Shown here: positions 7,350-15,421 of the stretch, piece after piece
Position numbering within the stretch: the stretch's first letter is position 1
Layout of the letters: each line of letters opens with the position of its first letter
Made by a program: the position numbers and the translations under genes
Notes under the pieces: model-generated
Told to the model about the DNA's origin: nothing
Seen by the model: the letters and a program-made list of their open reading frames with translations, nothing else
The model's database searches: none
DNA from: Streptosporangiaceae bacterium
GTDB lineage: Bacteria; Actinomycetota; Actinomycetes; Streptosporangiales; Streptosporangiaceae
Reading direction: 5' to 3'
NCBI GenBank assembly: GCA_019245115.1
Contig: JAFARZ010000300.1
Coordinates: 1-38,616, forward strand
DNA: 38,616 nucleotides

Positions 7350-9215
7350 TCAGGGCCCGGTCCGGGGACGGTTCCCGGACCGGGCCCGTCGGCGCGCCAG
7401 CGTATCTTCGTCCAGCTCTCGCGCTGCTTGCATCTCGCCGATGGCGCGCAGGTCGTGAGCGAGATTAGTGGCTGTGGTGAGCGTATTCGGGTGATCTTCA
7501 CCGAGGATTCTGCGGCACCGGGTCAGGGTGTCTTCATGCAGCGCCCGCGCCGCGTGCGCGTCGCCTAGAACACGCAGGTCGTTGGCGAGATTGTTGGCAG
7601 CGCTCAGCGTACCGGGGTGGTCGTCGCCGAGGGTTCGCCGCCGGCGGGTCAGGGTGTCTTCGTGCAGCTCTCGCGCCGCCTGGGTCTCGCCGAGGGTGTA
7701 CATGTTGGCGGCGAGATTGTTGGCGGAGACGAGAGTGTCAGGGTGGTCGTCGCCGAGGGTTCGCCGCCGGCGGGTCAGGGTGTCTTCGTCCAGCTCCCGT
7801 GCCGCCTGGATCTCCCCCAGGGCGCGCAGGTTTTCGGCGAGGCTGTGGGCTGCGGCAAGAGTGTCGCGATGGTCCTCGCCGCTGATGCGGCGCTCCCGGG
7901 CGTGATTGTCTTCAGCCAGCTCGCGGGCTTCCGCATAACGGCCCATCTGCCGCAAGGCTTCGGCGAGGGTGCTCGCGGCACGCCGGGTGTAACGGTCGTC
8001 GGGCCCGGCCTGGTCGCGCCTCCGGTCGCGCAAGCGCAGGGCCATCTCGTGGCCGGTGCGGGCATCGCCGCGCGTGACCAGATATCGGGCCGCATCATTG
8101 GCCATCTCCCACAGATCCGTGCTGGCGGCTGCCGGGGGATCGAGGAGCAGCAGGTGCGGAAGCATGTGTGCCCAGCGGGGCCAGTTGGCGGGCATGTCCG
8201 CATCGCCAGGATGGCTGGCCGTGAGGATTGCCCCGGCCAGGTCCCGGGTAGCGCGAGCCTGAGCTTGGGTCAGGTGATCGCGCACGATGCCCTGGGTCAG
8301 CCGGTGCATCCGCAGTTGGTTGTGATCTACTCGCGCCAGCGCGCTGCGCTCAAGGCGAGCCAGAACCCGGCGCCAGGCCACCGGATCCGCCGCCCGCTTT
8401 CCCAGCGGGTCAGGAAGCCGCGCCGCGGCGGCGGCGAACCAGTTCACTGGAACGGGCTCTGGGGCAAAGAAGGCGCAGATCCCGGCCAGGTCCGCGGCTG
8501 CCGGATCCTCGCCGCGTAGCCGCTCGAACGCGAGCCGGGTAACCGCCGCGAGTGAGTGCGGGTAAGAGGAAGGCCGTCCCCCAGCCGGGATCTCCGCGGC
8601 CCCGGTATCAGCCAGGTACGCCGCCGCCTGGACGATCGCCAGCGGAAGGTCACCCATCGCTCTGGCTACCTGGTCCGCATCAGCGGTCGGCAGTGCGTCG
8701 ACCCGGCCCTGCAGGATCGCGACCGATTCGGCGCGTGCCAGTACGTCGACCTCGACTGGCTCCGCGATCTCGTCCCAGTCACGTGCCCGGGAAGTGACCA
8801 GTACATGGCCGTGGCCCCGCGGCAGCCACGCCGCTATGTCTTCGGGATTCTCGGCGTTGTCGAACACCAGCAGCCACCGATCCCGCTCTCGCAGCGTGGC
8901 GTGCACCGCCTGCCGCACCGCGGTGAGTTCCCAGCCAGGCTCCGCGCAACCCAGCGCTCTGGCCAGCGCGGCGAATTGCTCACCGATAAGGGCCGCCCGT
9001 TCCGCGGCTATCCACCACACCACGTCATAGTGGCTGGCGAAGCGGTGTGCGTACTCCACCGCCAGCTCCGTCTTGCCAACGCCGCCCACACCATGCAGTA
9101 CCTGTACTATCGCCCGTGCCTGTACCACCGCCCGCCCCCCGGACAGCAGGCGATCTCGCATAGCCGTCAGGAGGCTCTCCCGGCCCGAGAACGCCGGATT
9201 ACGGGCCGGAACCAT
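7350..9215 (-). CDS. STAND NTPase with NB-ARC and C-terminal TPRs
   Basis: Predicted cytoplasmic signal-transducing ATPase, 621 residues. Walker A is HGVGGVGKTE near residues 41-50, the kinase-2/Walker B strand is WLLVFDNAE, the sensor region is GHVLVTSR, and MGDLPLAI corresponds to the GLPL motif. The C-terminal third is kinesin-light-chain-type TPRs of about 42 residues, each carrying a variant of LGDDHPDTL. Such proteins oligomerise on sensing a ligand, usually through the repeats. There is no effector domain before the NTPase: an in-frame TGA lies just upstream of ATG 9215, which has GGCGGAG before it, so this start is secure. It may act with a separate effector or be a regulator. The TPRs are similar at DNA level, giving ~126-bp imperfect repeats. 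Confidence 0.85.
   Translation of the reverse strand: MVPARNPAFSGRESLLTAMRDRLLSGGRAVVQARAIVQVLHGVGGVGKTELAVEYAHRFASHYDVVWWIAAERAALIGEQFAALARALGCAEPGWELTAVRQAVHATLRERDRWLLVFDNAENPEDIAAWLPRGHGHVLVTSRARDWDEIAEPVEVDVLARAESVAILQGRVDALPTADADQVARAMGDLPLAIVQAAAYLADTGAAEIPAGGRPSSYPHSLAAVTRLAFERLRGEDPAAADLAGICAFFAPEPVPVNWFAAAAARLPDPLGKRAADPVAWRRVLARLERSALARVDHNQLRMHRLTQGIVRDHLTQAQARATRDLAGAILTASHPGDADMPANWPRWAHMLPHLLLLDPPAAASTDLWEMANDAARYLVTRGDARTGHEMALRLRDRRRDQAGPDDRYTRRAASTLAEALRQMGRYAEARELAEDNHARERRISGEDHRDTLAAAHSLAENLRALGEIQAARELDEDTLTRRRRTLGDDHPDTLVSANNLAANMYTLGETQAARELHEDTLTRRRRTLGDDHPGTLSAANNLANDLRVLGDAHAARALHEDTLTRCRRILGEDHPNTLTTATNLAHDLRAIGEMQAARELDEDTLARRRARSGNRPRTGP
7353..7387. terminator. 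Bidirectional hairpin between convergent genes
   Basis: Perfect 14-bp arms GGGCCCGGTCCGGG and CCCGGACCGGGCCC with a 7-base loop. It starts ten bases after the plus-strand stop at 7342 and lies inside the last codons of the minus-strand STAND gene, so it can end transcription from both sides. Confidence 0.75.
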
Positions 9216-9262
9216 AAATTCTCCGCCACGGTTGTCGATAATTCAGTATCGCCTGTCCCGGG

Positions 9263-10671
9263 CTAGTCCTGGTAGCTGCTGGGCGTGGTGGTCCTCGTGA
9301 GGCCGCTCGGACTGGTCCAGGCAAGGACACCTGGTACCGGCTGTTCGATTTTCCACCCCTGGGCTTGCTTAACCTGATGGTGCACGCGGCACAGCGGGGC
9401 GAGATTACATGCGCAGCTCAGTCCGCCGTCCTCCCACGGGCGAGTGTGGTCCAGGTCGCAGGCGGCCGCCGGCCGCCCGCACTCCGGCGCGGCGCACCGG
9501 TTGTTCCTGGCTGTACTCCGAGCCGGTCGGCCAGGTCGACGGCGGTGTCCGCGTCGGCGATGGTCTTCAGGGTGCGGCGTCCGGAGACGCACCCGTGTGC
9601 GGTAGCGGTGCCATCCCGCTTATCGGTGGTGGTCAGGCACCACCGCGTGGCGGGGTTGTCCGCGGCGGCAGCCAGCAGGTCCATCGTGTCGTTTTCATCG
9701 AGCAGCCCGAACCCCGGCAGTTCGGACGGCCCGGACGGCCGGCCCAGGTCAGGGTCCCACGGGACGACCAGGACCGGGTTGACCACCCAGCCGCCCCGCC
9801 CGCCGCCCTGCCCGCCCCTGCGCGCGTTCTGGCACGCACCCGAGCCCGACTGCGACTCCGAGCCCGACTCCGAGCCCGACTCCGCGTGCGTGCTCTCGAG
9901 CGCACCCTGGCCGGGCGTGGCGCGGCCGAGCAGGAAATCCAGGGCTGCCTGTACTTGCAGTTGCCCGGCGGTGCCCTCCGCTCCGGCGGCGTGCAGGTCC
10001 AGGGCGCGCCTCTCGATGTTCTGCCAGGCGATCACCGCGTCCGCGGTCGGCGCCTGCCGGACCGACAGGCCCGCGTTGCCGGAATCTTCCTGCCAGAGGC
10101 GGACGTGCGCGTCCTGGCGCTCCCGCTCCTTCCTCCGCTGGGCGGTGCCGGGGTCCAGCCGCATGACCTGCCGGCGTGCGAAGTCGCGCAGCCCGGCCGG
10201 GTTCTTCACCTGGCCGGCCGCCGCGAGGAGTACGTCTGCCTTATACTCTGACACCTGGCCCTGCCCCATGGCGGCAAGGGTGTGCGGCAACCGGCCGGTC
10301 ATGACGGCCGCCCGCGACATCTGGTCGAGCATCCGCGTCCACGTCTCGGCGGTCTTCCACCCGGCTTCCTCGGCAGCTTCGCGGGCCGCTGTGGACCCGG
10401 ACATGACAGCTGGCCGACGGCGCGCGAATTCGGCCAGGCCCAGGATCTGCACCCATGCGGCCCATGCGGCCATCCTGCCTCCGGCCGCGATCACGCCAAG
10501 GACCTCCTGGTCGTTCAGCCGTCCCAACCCTGCCCCGTCGGTCCCGGTGGCCGCGGTCAGCAGCCCGGCCAGCTTCGCCCCTGGCGCCAGCACATCCGCC
10601 GGCCCGCCGTCAGCGAAGCCACCCGCCCCAGACCCAGCCTTCACGCCGCCCTCCGGCTCCGCGCTGCCCAC
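9263..10671 (-). pseudogene. Frameshifted DUF222-HNH endonuclease gene
   Basis: Relative of the multi-copy actinobacterial DUF222/13E12-repeat proteins, which join an alpha-helical DUF222 region to a C-terminal HNH nuclease. The DUF222 part reads from GTG 10671 to about 9500 (ending TAVDLADRLGVQPGTT), then runs into nonsense. The HNH part continues in another frame: RNNRCAAPECGRPA, then CDLDHTRPWEDGG, then CNLAPLCRVHH, ending TTTPSSYQD with TAG at 9263. The break lies around 9500-9540. Both halves keep good family motifs, so the lesion is recent or an assembly error. A Ser/Glu/Gly low-complexity stretch coincides with a 12-bp repeat at 9841-9882. No full-length product is expected. Confidence 0.8.
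9841..9882 (-). repeat. 12-bp repeat in DUF222 gene
   Basis: Three near-identical copies of CGAGCCCGACTC (one separated by six bases) encode the SGSES low-complexity stretch. The frame is preserved. Confidence 0.7.
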
Positions 10672-10707
10672 TGGATCCCGGCCGGTCTGGGCCGTCCCGG
10701 AAAACGA

Positions 10708-10738
10708 AGACGGCGAGGAGTCATGCTCCTCGCCGTCT
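10708..10738. promoter_or_regulatory. Perfect 13-bp stem-loop before DUF222 gene
   Basis: AGACGGCGAGGAG and CTCCTCGCCGTCT flank a five-base loop, 37 bases before the predicted start. It would form a strong hairpin in the leader of the DUF222 mRNA; an attenuator or mobile-element feature is possible. Confidence 0.6.
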
Positions 10739-10820
10739 GGTCCTGGCCCCGGGTACCTGTTTGCGTCTCATGCGCTACCGCCCGTTCTGATCTGACTGGA
10801 CTTTCTATCAGTACTACGAT

Positions 10821-10837
10821 ATCTTATTCGATAAGAT
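10821..10837. promoter_or_regulatory. AT-rich palindrome, possible operator
   Basis: ATCTTAT and ATAAGAT separated by TCG, in the AT-rich part of the gap. It is placed where a promoter for the minus-strand DUF222 gene would lie. No regulator can be assigned. Confidence 0.4.
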
Positions 10838-10855
10838 CGCTCAACCTAGTAGCGT

Positions 10856-10886
10856 TGATCTGCGCAACCGGCGGCTGCGCAGATCA
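10856..10886. terminator. Perfect 11-bp inverted repeat
   Basis: TGATCTGCGCA and TGCGCAGATCA around a nine-base loop, about 180 bases downstream of the minus-strand SWIM gene stop. It may be that gene's terminator; there is no T-tract. Confidence 0.4.
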
Positions 10887-10938
10887 GCGTGTCCTGTCAC
10901 GGGCAGCATCCGGTGGCAGGTCTGTCGCAATCCGACCC

Positions 10939-10973
10939 GCTCGCGGCTCGCGGCTCGCGGCTCGCGGCTCGCG
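10939..10973. repeat. 7-bp tandem repeat (GCTCGCG)5
   Basis: Five perfect head-to-tail copies of GCTCGCG in noncoding sequence. Confidence 0.85.
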
Positions 10974-11063
10974 TGGCGCGTGGCGCGCGTACTCCGGTCG
11001 GGTCACCTCGCGCGTCGATGCAGGCCCGGGGAGGGTGCACCACTGTCGTTCTGATATGGGTCG

Positions 11064-12761
11064 CTATAGCCCGTTCGCGTCGAGGATCTTCATCAGGTTC
11101 CGCTTGCGTTTCTGATCGGCGCGGAGGACGGCGAGATAGCGATTGAATTCGGCGATGGTGCCAAGCCTCTCGTGGCAGCCGCGGGCGGACAGCAGCAGGC
11201 GCGCCACCTGTTGGTAGGTATTGTCGCCGGTCTGGCTCCTGAGCGGTTCGATGGCGCTGAGATAGAGCTGCAGAGCATCGGCGGGGCGAGTGGCGGCCAC
11301 GGCGTCGGCAAGCCGGAGCCGCTGGTCGTGGGTGGCGGTGGCCTTGGCGGGGCCAGTGGTGACGGCGGTCCACGCGGCGCCCAGGTCACCGTCGTCGATC
11401 AGCGCGTTGACCAGGACCGGGCCAGCCCACGCCCAGTTGAAGTAGCCCCTGACCGGGGTGGCGTGGGCGTCCTCCCGGAGCCGCGCCAGAGCCGCCGCGC
11501 GGTCAGCGGCCCAGGTGCCGCAATCGACTGCGGCCCGTCGCAACGCCTGGTAGTGCAGAAGGGTCCGCTCGGCTTCGAAACGAGACCGGCGCAACGCAAG
11601 CACGTCATCGGTCCGGCCATCGGCGGAGTACCGGTCGGCCAGGTAGTCCACGAGCTGGTTATCCGGGCGGATCGCTTCGCGCAGCCCGCGCTCGGCCCAC
11701 CCGAGGGCCTCACCCACGCGGTCTGCCCCGTCAAGTACGCGGGCGATCCGCAGATGCGCCTGGCCGCTGTCGTCGAGCTTGGAGGCGTAGAACGCGACGA
11801 GGGCATCGACGTCGCCTTCGACCTCGAGGATATCCTCCATGAGCCCGCGAGCACGGTAGTCGTTCGGGCTCGCGCTGAAGGCCGCCGCTATGCGTTGCCG
11901 GATCCGGGCCGTGCCGGTCTCATCGAGCAAGTCGGCGTAGTCAGCGAGATCGGGTGCGAATCCGTAGCTGTCGTTCAGCAGTAGCCCGGCCAGATAGTCG
12001 GCCAGCGAAACCGGGTCGGGTGGCGCGGTCTGGCAGGCGCGCAGGTGCACGGCCAGCAGCTGGTACGCGGAATCGCCGATTCCCCCGGAGGAGTCATCGA
12101 CGGACTCAAACGCCTCGGTTAGCAGCGCGATGGCCTCCCGGGCGATCCCGATCGCCTGCGCCGCGCCGCCGGCGTCGATCAGGCTGCCGATCGCGTCGGC
12201 CGCCTTACCAACGTCATTCGCGTAATCCCAGGCCTGGTCGTAGTCGATGTAGCGGGTGACCATGATCAGCTCCCGGACCGCCAGCCGGATGGCCGGCGCG
12301 TCGGCATGTTCGGCCGCCGCGCGCAGCTCGAAGTGGCGCCGCAGATCCGGGTCGTCGGATATCAGGTCCAGCAGCTCGGCCACCAGCTCCTTCTTCGACA
12401 TGGACTCCAGCCAGGATCGCAACGAGGTCTCCCGGGCCTGGCGGGCCTGGAGCTGGACAGGAAGATCGTCGCCCAGCTCCAGCACCGCCAAGCCGGTAGC
12501 GACGCAATGCTTGCAGAAGAAACCCTCCTGGCTGTGCGGGCAGGTGCAGCTACCGGCGAGCTGCCCGTCGCCGGCCGTCAGGGTCACCCGGTACCGGTGA
12601 CTGCCGTACACCATGGCGGTGATCCGCGAGTCCGAGATCTCCAGGTCCGCCACGGAATCCAGGTAATCCAGACCACGCCCGAACGACCTGGGTCCCGCAA
12701 CTCGCTGGATGTCCGCTTCGGTGAAGCCTACGGCCGCTGCCATGCGGATATTCAACACCAA
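11064..12761 (-). CDS. SWIM zinc-finger protein
   Basis: Predicted cytoplasmic protein of up to 565 residues with an N-terminal SWIM zinc finger: Cys72 and Cys74 in SCTCPHS, then Cys83 and His85 in FFCKH, matching CxC...CxH. The remainder is helical and TPR-like, rich in Ala, Leu and Asp. SWIM domains bind DNA or protein; no catalytic motif is visible and the role is unknown. Start: TTG 12761 and GTG 12758 both follow AGGGTG, while ATG 12743 has no ribosome-binding site, so one of the first two is likely. Relatives in other actinobacteria have similar length. Confidence 0.8.
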   Translation of the reverse strand: MVLNIRMAAAVGFTEADIQRVAGPRSFGRGLDYLDSVADLEISDSRITAMVYGSHRYRVTLTAGDGQLAGSCTCPHSQEGFFCKHCVATGLAVLELGDDLPVQLQARQARETSLRSWLESMSKKELVAELLDLISDDPDLRRHFELRAAAEHADAPAIRLAVRELIMVTRYIDYDQAWDYANDVGKAADAIGSLIDAGGAAQAIGIAREAIALLTEAFESVDDSSGGIGDSAYQLLAVHLRACQTAPPDPVSLADYLAGLLLNDSYGFAPDLADYADLLDETGTARIRQRIAAAFSASPNDYRARGLMEDILEVEGDVDALVAFYASKLDDSGQAHLRIARVLDGADRVGEALGWAERGLREAIRPDNQLVDYLADRYSADGRTDDVLALRRSRFEAERTLLHYQALRRAAVDCGTWAADRAAALARLREDAHATPVRGYFNWAWAGPVLVNALIDDGDLGAAWTAVTTGPAKATATHDQRLRLADAVAATRPADALQLYLSAIEPLRSQTGDNTYQQVARLLLSARGCHERLGTIAEFNRYLAVLRADQKRKRNLMKILDANGL

Positions 12762-13077
12762 CCGGACACCCTAGATTGACGACATACTGCACGCCCGCAG
12801 GGACTGCTACGGCGAATTTGAGCCTGGGATCGAAGTCGCGGCTTCGCGGCCTTGCCGGATTCCCCTGAATGTCCGATATATTCCGAACGGGATTTGGATT
12901 AAGGCGGAACATCCATGCTACATGGAAATTAAGTGTACGAATACGGCGGGTTTGTCTCCGCGTAGCACGGAATTTCCGCGCTATATGGAGGCGAGGGGCT
13001 GACGCCGCGGCCAACGCGGCCAACACGGAAGGCCAACGCGGCCAACCGGGCCAAGGCCAACGCGGCCAACCCCGTGA
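12762..13077. other. Intergenic region upstream of the SWIM gene
   Basis: Sequence at 12860-12990 is AT-richer than its surroundings and holds small palindromes (TCCATG-CTA-CATGGA near 12912; CGGAATTTCCG near 12968) suitable for a promoter/operator region of the minus-strand SWIM gene. It ends in the GGCCAACGC repeat. I see no gene. Confidence 0.45.
13008..13072. repeat. GGCCAACGC-type tandem repeat
   Basis: About seven imperfect copies of GGCCAACGC/GGCCAACCC lie head to tail, immediately beside the left target duplication of the miniature element. Confidence 0.75.
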
Positions 13078-13086
13078 TTGTCACAT

Positions 13087-13237
13087 GGGTGCGGCTCCTC
13101 CAGAGTGAGCAGCATGCCGATGGTGCCATCGGTGCCGCTCAAACCGAACAGTAGCGCTATAGAGCGTGCCCGATGGTGCCATCGGTGCCGCTGGCCAGGG
13201 AGCAGCACCTGGCTGTCACTTTAAGGGAGCCGCACCC
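13087..13237. mobile_element. 151-bp MITE-like element with 12-bp TIRs
   Basis: Perfect terminal inverted repeats GGGTGCGGCTCC (13087-13098) and GGAGCCGCACCC (13226-13237) bound a 151-bp segment. Immediately outside are perfect 9-bp direct repeats TTGTCACAT (13078-13086 and 13238-13246), the expected target-site duplication. The inside has no transposase frame. It carries two copies of a 23-bp sequence (13117-13139 and 13170-13192), each containing CCGATGG-TG-CCATCGG. The 9-bp duplication is compatible with several IS families; the parent element is not in the window. Confidence 0.8.
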
Positions 13238-13310
13238 TTGTCACATCCATGGGCACCCGACACCGTGGTTGTGACAAGCATGGGATTGCCAGAGCTAACC
13301 GCAGACGAAC

Positions 13311-13469
13311 GGCCCTGAGTTCTTCCAGTGGGCCGCGGTCGCGGGCGACCCCGACGACCTGTGCGCCCGCCGCGCTCAGGGCGGTGGCGATGCCGCGGCC
13401 GAAGCCCCGGCTGGCGCCGGTCACCAGCGCCGTCACGCCTGATATTTCGTTTCCTGACATAGCCGACAT
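13311..13469 (-). pseudogene. Truncated short-chain dehydrogenase (5' fragment)
   Basis: Only the first ~53 codons of an SDR gene remain. ATG 13469 has GGGAGG upstream and leads into TALVTGASRGFGRGIA, the TGxxxGxG cofactor motif, then AAGAQVVGVARDRGPLEELRA. After this the frame is unlike SDRs, and the YxxxK catalytic part is absent. The break is about 65 bp from the MITE target duplication, so loss may relate to rearrangement there. It cannot be a working oxidoreductase. Confidence 0.75.
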
Positions 13470-13560
13470 AACCGGCCTCCCAGGTTCTTGCGGGTTTCCG
13501 TGCCGCCCGTCTGGCGGCCTGCTCATATAGACCAGCCGGATTCCCTGGAATCGCCGGAGC

Positions 13561-13600
13561 CGGTTACCCGGTTACCCGGTTACCCGGTTACCCGGTTATC
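13561..13600. repeat. 8-bp tandem repeat (CGGTTACC)
   Basis: Four perfect copies of CGGTTACC plus a variant CGGTTATC. The last unit overlaps the TAA stop of the minus-strand alcohol dehydrogenase. Confidence 0.85.
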
Positions 13601-14771
13601 CGTGCGGGCGGAAGAGCGCACGGACGCAGCCGTCGTCCTTGTCCTTGAACATCTGGTAACCGCGCGGCGCGTCATCCAGCGGCATGGTGTGCGTGGCCAG
13701 GTGCCGGGTGTCGATCTCCCCGGCGGCGATGCGTTCGAGCAGCATCGGGATGTACCGCTGCCCATGCTGCTGTGCGCCCCGCACCGTCAGTGCCTTGTTC
13801 ATCATCGCGCCGAGCGGGAACTTGTCCACCAGCCCGCCGAACACCCCGAGAACGAACACCGAGCCGCCCTTCCGGCAGGCGTAAATGGCCTCACGCACGG
13901 CGGCGGGCCGGTCGCTCTGCAGCCGGAGCTGCTGCTTTGCCTGGTCGTAGAGGGACTGCGGACCGGGGGTGTGCGCTTCCATGCCGACCGCCTCGATGCA
14001 CACGTCCGGTCCCCGGCCGCCGGTGCGTTCCCGCAGCTCGGCCTGAACGTCGGTGCCCGCGTAGTCGATGGTCTCCGCGTCGCAGAACCGCGAAGCCATC
14101 TCCAGCCGTTCGGGTATCCGGTCGATCACGATGACCTTCTCCGCGCCGAGCAGCACCGCGGCTCGCGCCGCCATCTGCCCCACTCCGCCGGCGCCCCAGA
14201 CCGCGACGACGTCGCCCGGCGAGACTCCGCCGAGGTCCGCTCCCATCCAGCCGGTAGGTACGGCGTCGGACGCGAAAACCGCGCTGGCGTCGTCGACACT
14301 GTCCGGAACCTTGAACGCGCCGTAGTCCGCGAAGGGCACGCGTACATATTCAGCGTGGCTGCCGCGGAACCCGCCCATCGCGTGGGAGTAGCCGTACACC
14401 GCCCCGGTCTCGTAACCCCACATCATCTGGGCGATGCCAGAGTTCGTGTTGCTGTTGTCGCACAGCGACCACTGCTGCTGCTCGCAGTGCCAGCAGCGGC
14501 CGCAGGAGATGAACGAGCATACGACGACCCGGTCGCCCACCTGGTGCCGCCGTACTCCCGGACCTGTTTCCACGACCTCGCCGAGAAACTCGTGCCCGAT
14601 CACGTCACCGGCCTGCATCGCGGGAATGTAGCCGCCCACGAGATGCAGGTCGGAACCACAGGTGACGGTGGCGGTGACCTTGACGATGATGTCGTCGTCG
14701 TTATGAATCCCCGGGTCGGGCACCTGCTCGATGACCAGCTTGTTCGGCCCCTCCCAGCACAGTGCCTTCAT
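13596..14771 (-). CDS. Zinc-dependent alcohol dehydrogenase
   Basis: Predicted cytoplasmic medium-chain dehydrogenase of 391 residues, close to formaldehyde/glutathione-type and threonine-dehydrogenase-like enzymes. Catalytic zinc ligands are Cys38 in TCGSD and His60-Glu61 in GHEFLGEVVETG. The structural zinc set is Cys90, Cys93, Cys96 and Cys104. The Rossmann motif is GAGGVGQM. Substrate unknown; NAD(H) or NADP(H) use cannot be settled. ATG 14771 is preceded by GGAGGGACGGCT, and this whole start region is duplicated 32 bp upstream (see the mini-ORF entry). It probably forms an operon with the upstream small protein. Its stop lies in an 8-bp tandem repeat. Confidence 0.92.
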   Translation of the reverse strand: MKALCWEGPNKLVIEQVPDPGIHNDDDIIVKVTATVTCGSDLHLVGGYIPAMQAGDVIGHEFLGEVVETGPGVRRHQVGDRVVVCSFISCGRCWHCEQQQWSLCDNSNTNSGIAQMMWGYETGAVYGYSHAMGGFRGSHAEYVRVPFADYGAFKVPDSVDDASAVFASDAVPTGWMGADLGGVSPGDVVAVWGAGGVGQMAARAAVLLGAEKVIVIDRIPERLEMASRFCDAETIDYAGTDVQAELRERTGGRGPDVCIEAVGMEAHTPGPQSLYDQAKQQLRLQSDRPAAVREAIYACRKGGSVFVLGVFGGLVDKFPLGAMMNKALTVRGAQQHGQRYIPMLLERIAAGEIDTRHLATHTMPLDDAPRGYQMFKDKDDGCVRALFRPHG

Positions 14772-14815
14772 AGCCGTCCCTCCAGGGCCTCCAGGGCCTT
14801 CATAGCCGTCCCTCC
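14764..14815. repeat. Duplicated start/stop junction, 32-bp period
   Basis: Two identical 20-bp copies 32 bp apart contain (minus strand) GGAGGGACGGCTATGAAGGC. The space between holds a 9-bp direct repeat of CTGGAGGCC type. Confidence 0.85.
14768..14803 (-). CDS. 11-codon mini-ORF coupling two genes
   Basis: ATG 14803 overlaps the stop of the upstream gene (ATGA), encodes MKALEALEGRL and stops at a TGA that itself overlaps the ATG of the dehydrogenase (ATGA again). It arises from a duplicated segment: a 20-bp sequence at 14764-14783 recurs at 14796-14815, carrying ribosome-binding site, start and stop. It may act as a translational relay; a functional peptide is unlikely. Confidence 0.5.
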   Translation of the reverse strand: MKALEALEGRL

Positions 14816-15300
14816 TGGCCGGACCGCCGGATCAGCAGGTCCAGCGGCTTGCCGAGCGGTCCCGGGTGGGTGGTCGGCGGCTCGTCGGGCACGATGACTT
14901 CGCCGGTCTCGATCAGCGACTTGGCGTCCCGCAGCGCGGCGCGCAACTCGCGGCGCGGGTCCGTGCCCGACAGCCGGGCACCCAGGCTCACCGAACTCGC
15001 TGGCGGCGCTTCCCGCAGCCGCAGCCCGAGCTCTGTGCCCCGGCCGGCCGGGGCCGGCCGGATCATCACCTCGGCCCGGTCGTGCAGCCGCGTTACCGGC
15101 TCGGGTAGTTCGCTGGCCGCGGGAAACTGTCCGGGCGGACGGTTGACGGTTACCATGAGCCACCGGTTCCGCGGCTCCCGGTCGCCGAACGTGCCCGCGG
15201 CCCGGGAAACTCTCGCAGCCGCCGCGGCGGCGGCCGCCGCTACCGCGGCGAGCCCGGAGCCGGACGCGGCCAGCACCGCGAGCATGGTACCTCGCTTCAT
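14800..15300 (-). CDS. Conserved membrane-anchored protein beside dehydrogenase
   Basis: A 166-residue protein with an N-terminal Ala-rich hydrophobic segment (residues about 5-29), likely a membrane anchor. A conserved domain follows: WLMVTVNRPPGQF, LPEPVTRLHDRAEVMIRPAP, then GRGTELGLRLRE, and late DAKSLIETGEVIVPDEPPTTHPGP. I recall similar proteins next to zinc alcohol dehydrogenases in actinobacteria, with an SRPBCC-like (lipid/polyketide-binding fold) flavour, but I cannot confirm the fold. Start ATG 15300 is chosen because the hydrophobic anchor follows directly. It is the first gene of the unit with the dehydrogenase, joined through overlapping ATGA junctions. Function unknown. Confidence 0.7.
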   Translation of the reverse strand: MKRGTMLAVLAASGSGLAAVAAAAAAAAARVSRAAGTFGDREPRNRWLMVTVNRPPGQFPAASELPEPVTRLHDRAEVMIRPAPAGRGTELGLRLREAPPASSVSLGARLSGTDPRRELRAALRDAKSLIETGEVIVPDEPPTTHPGPLGKPLDLLIRRSGQEGRL

Positions 15301-15421
15301 CGCGGCCTGCCTGTGTCTTCCATGGGAGCCCGCACTACCCTGCTGCCGCCCGGCTACTCGCTCGGGTGAGCATAACGGCACGTCAGTGTGTAGCATCGGC
15401 GGTCCCGGGTACCCGGCGGTC

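Larger units (their letters stand above)
10672..11063. other. Intergenic region with several inverted repeats
   Basis: A 392-base gap upstream of the DUF222-HNH gene and downstream of the SWIM gene. It holds three perfect inverted repeats and a 7-bp tandem repeat, described separately, plus an AT-rich core around 10800-10850 that is unusual here. I find no credible gene in it. Confidence 0.6.

Noticed and set aside
13488..14897. 469-residue plus-strand frame opposite the alcohol dehydrogenase
   Set aside because: Low-complexity shadow; all zinc and Rossmann motifs are on the minus strand.
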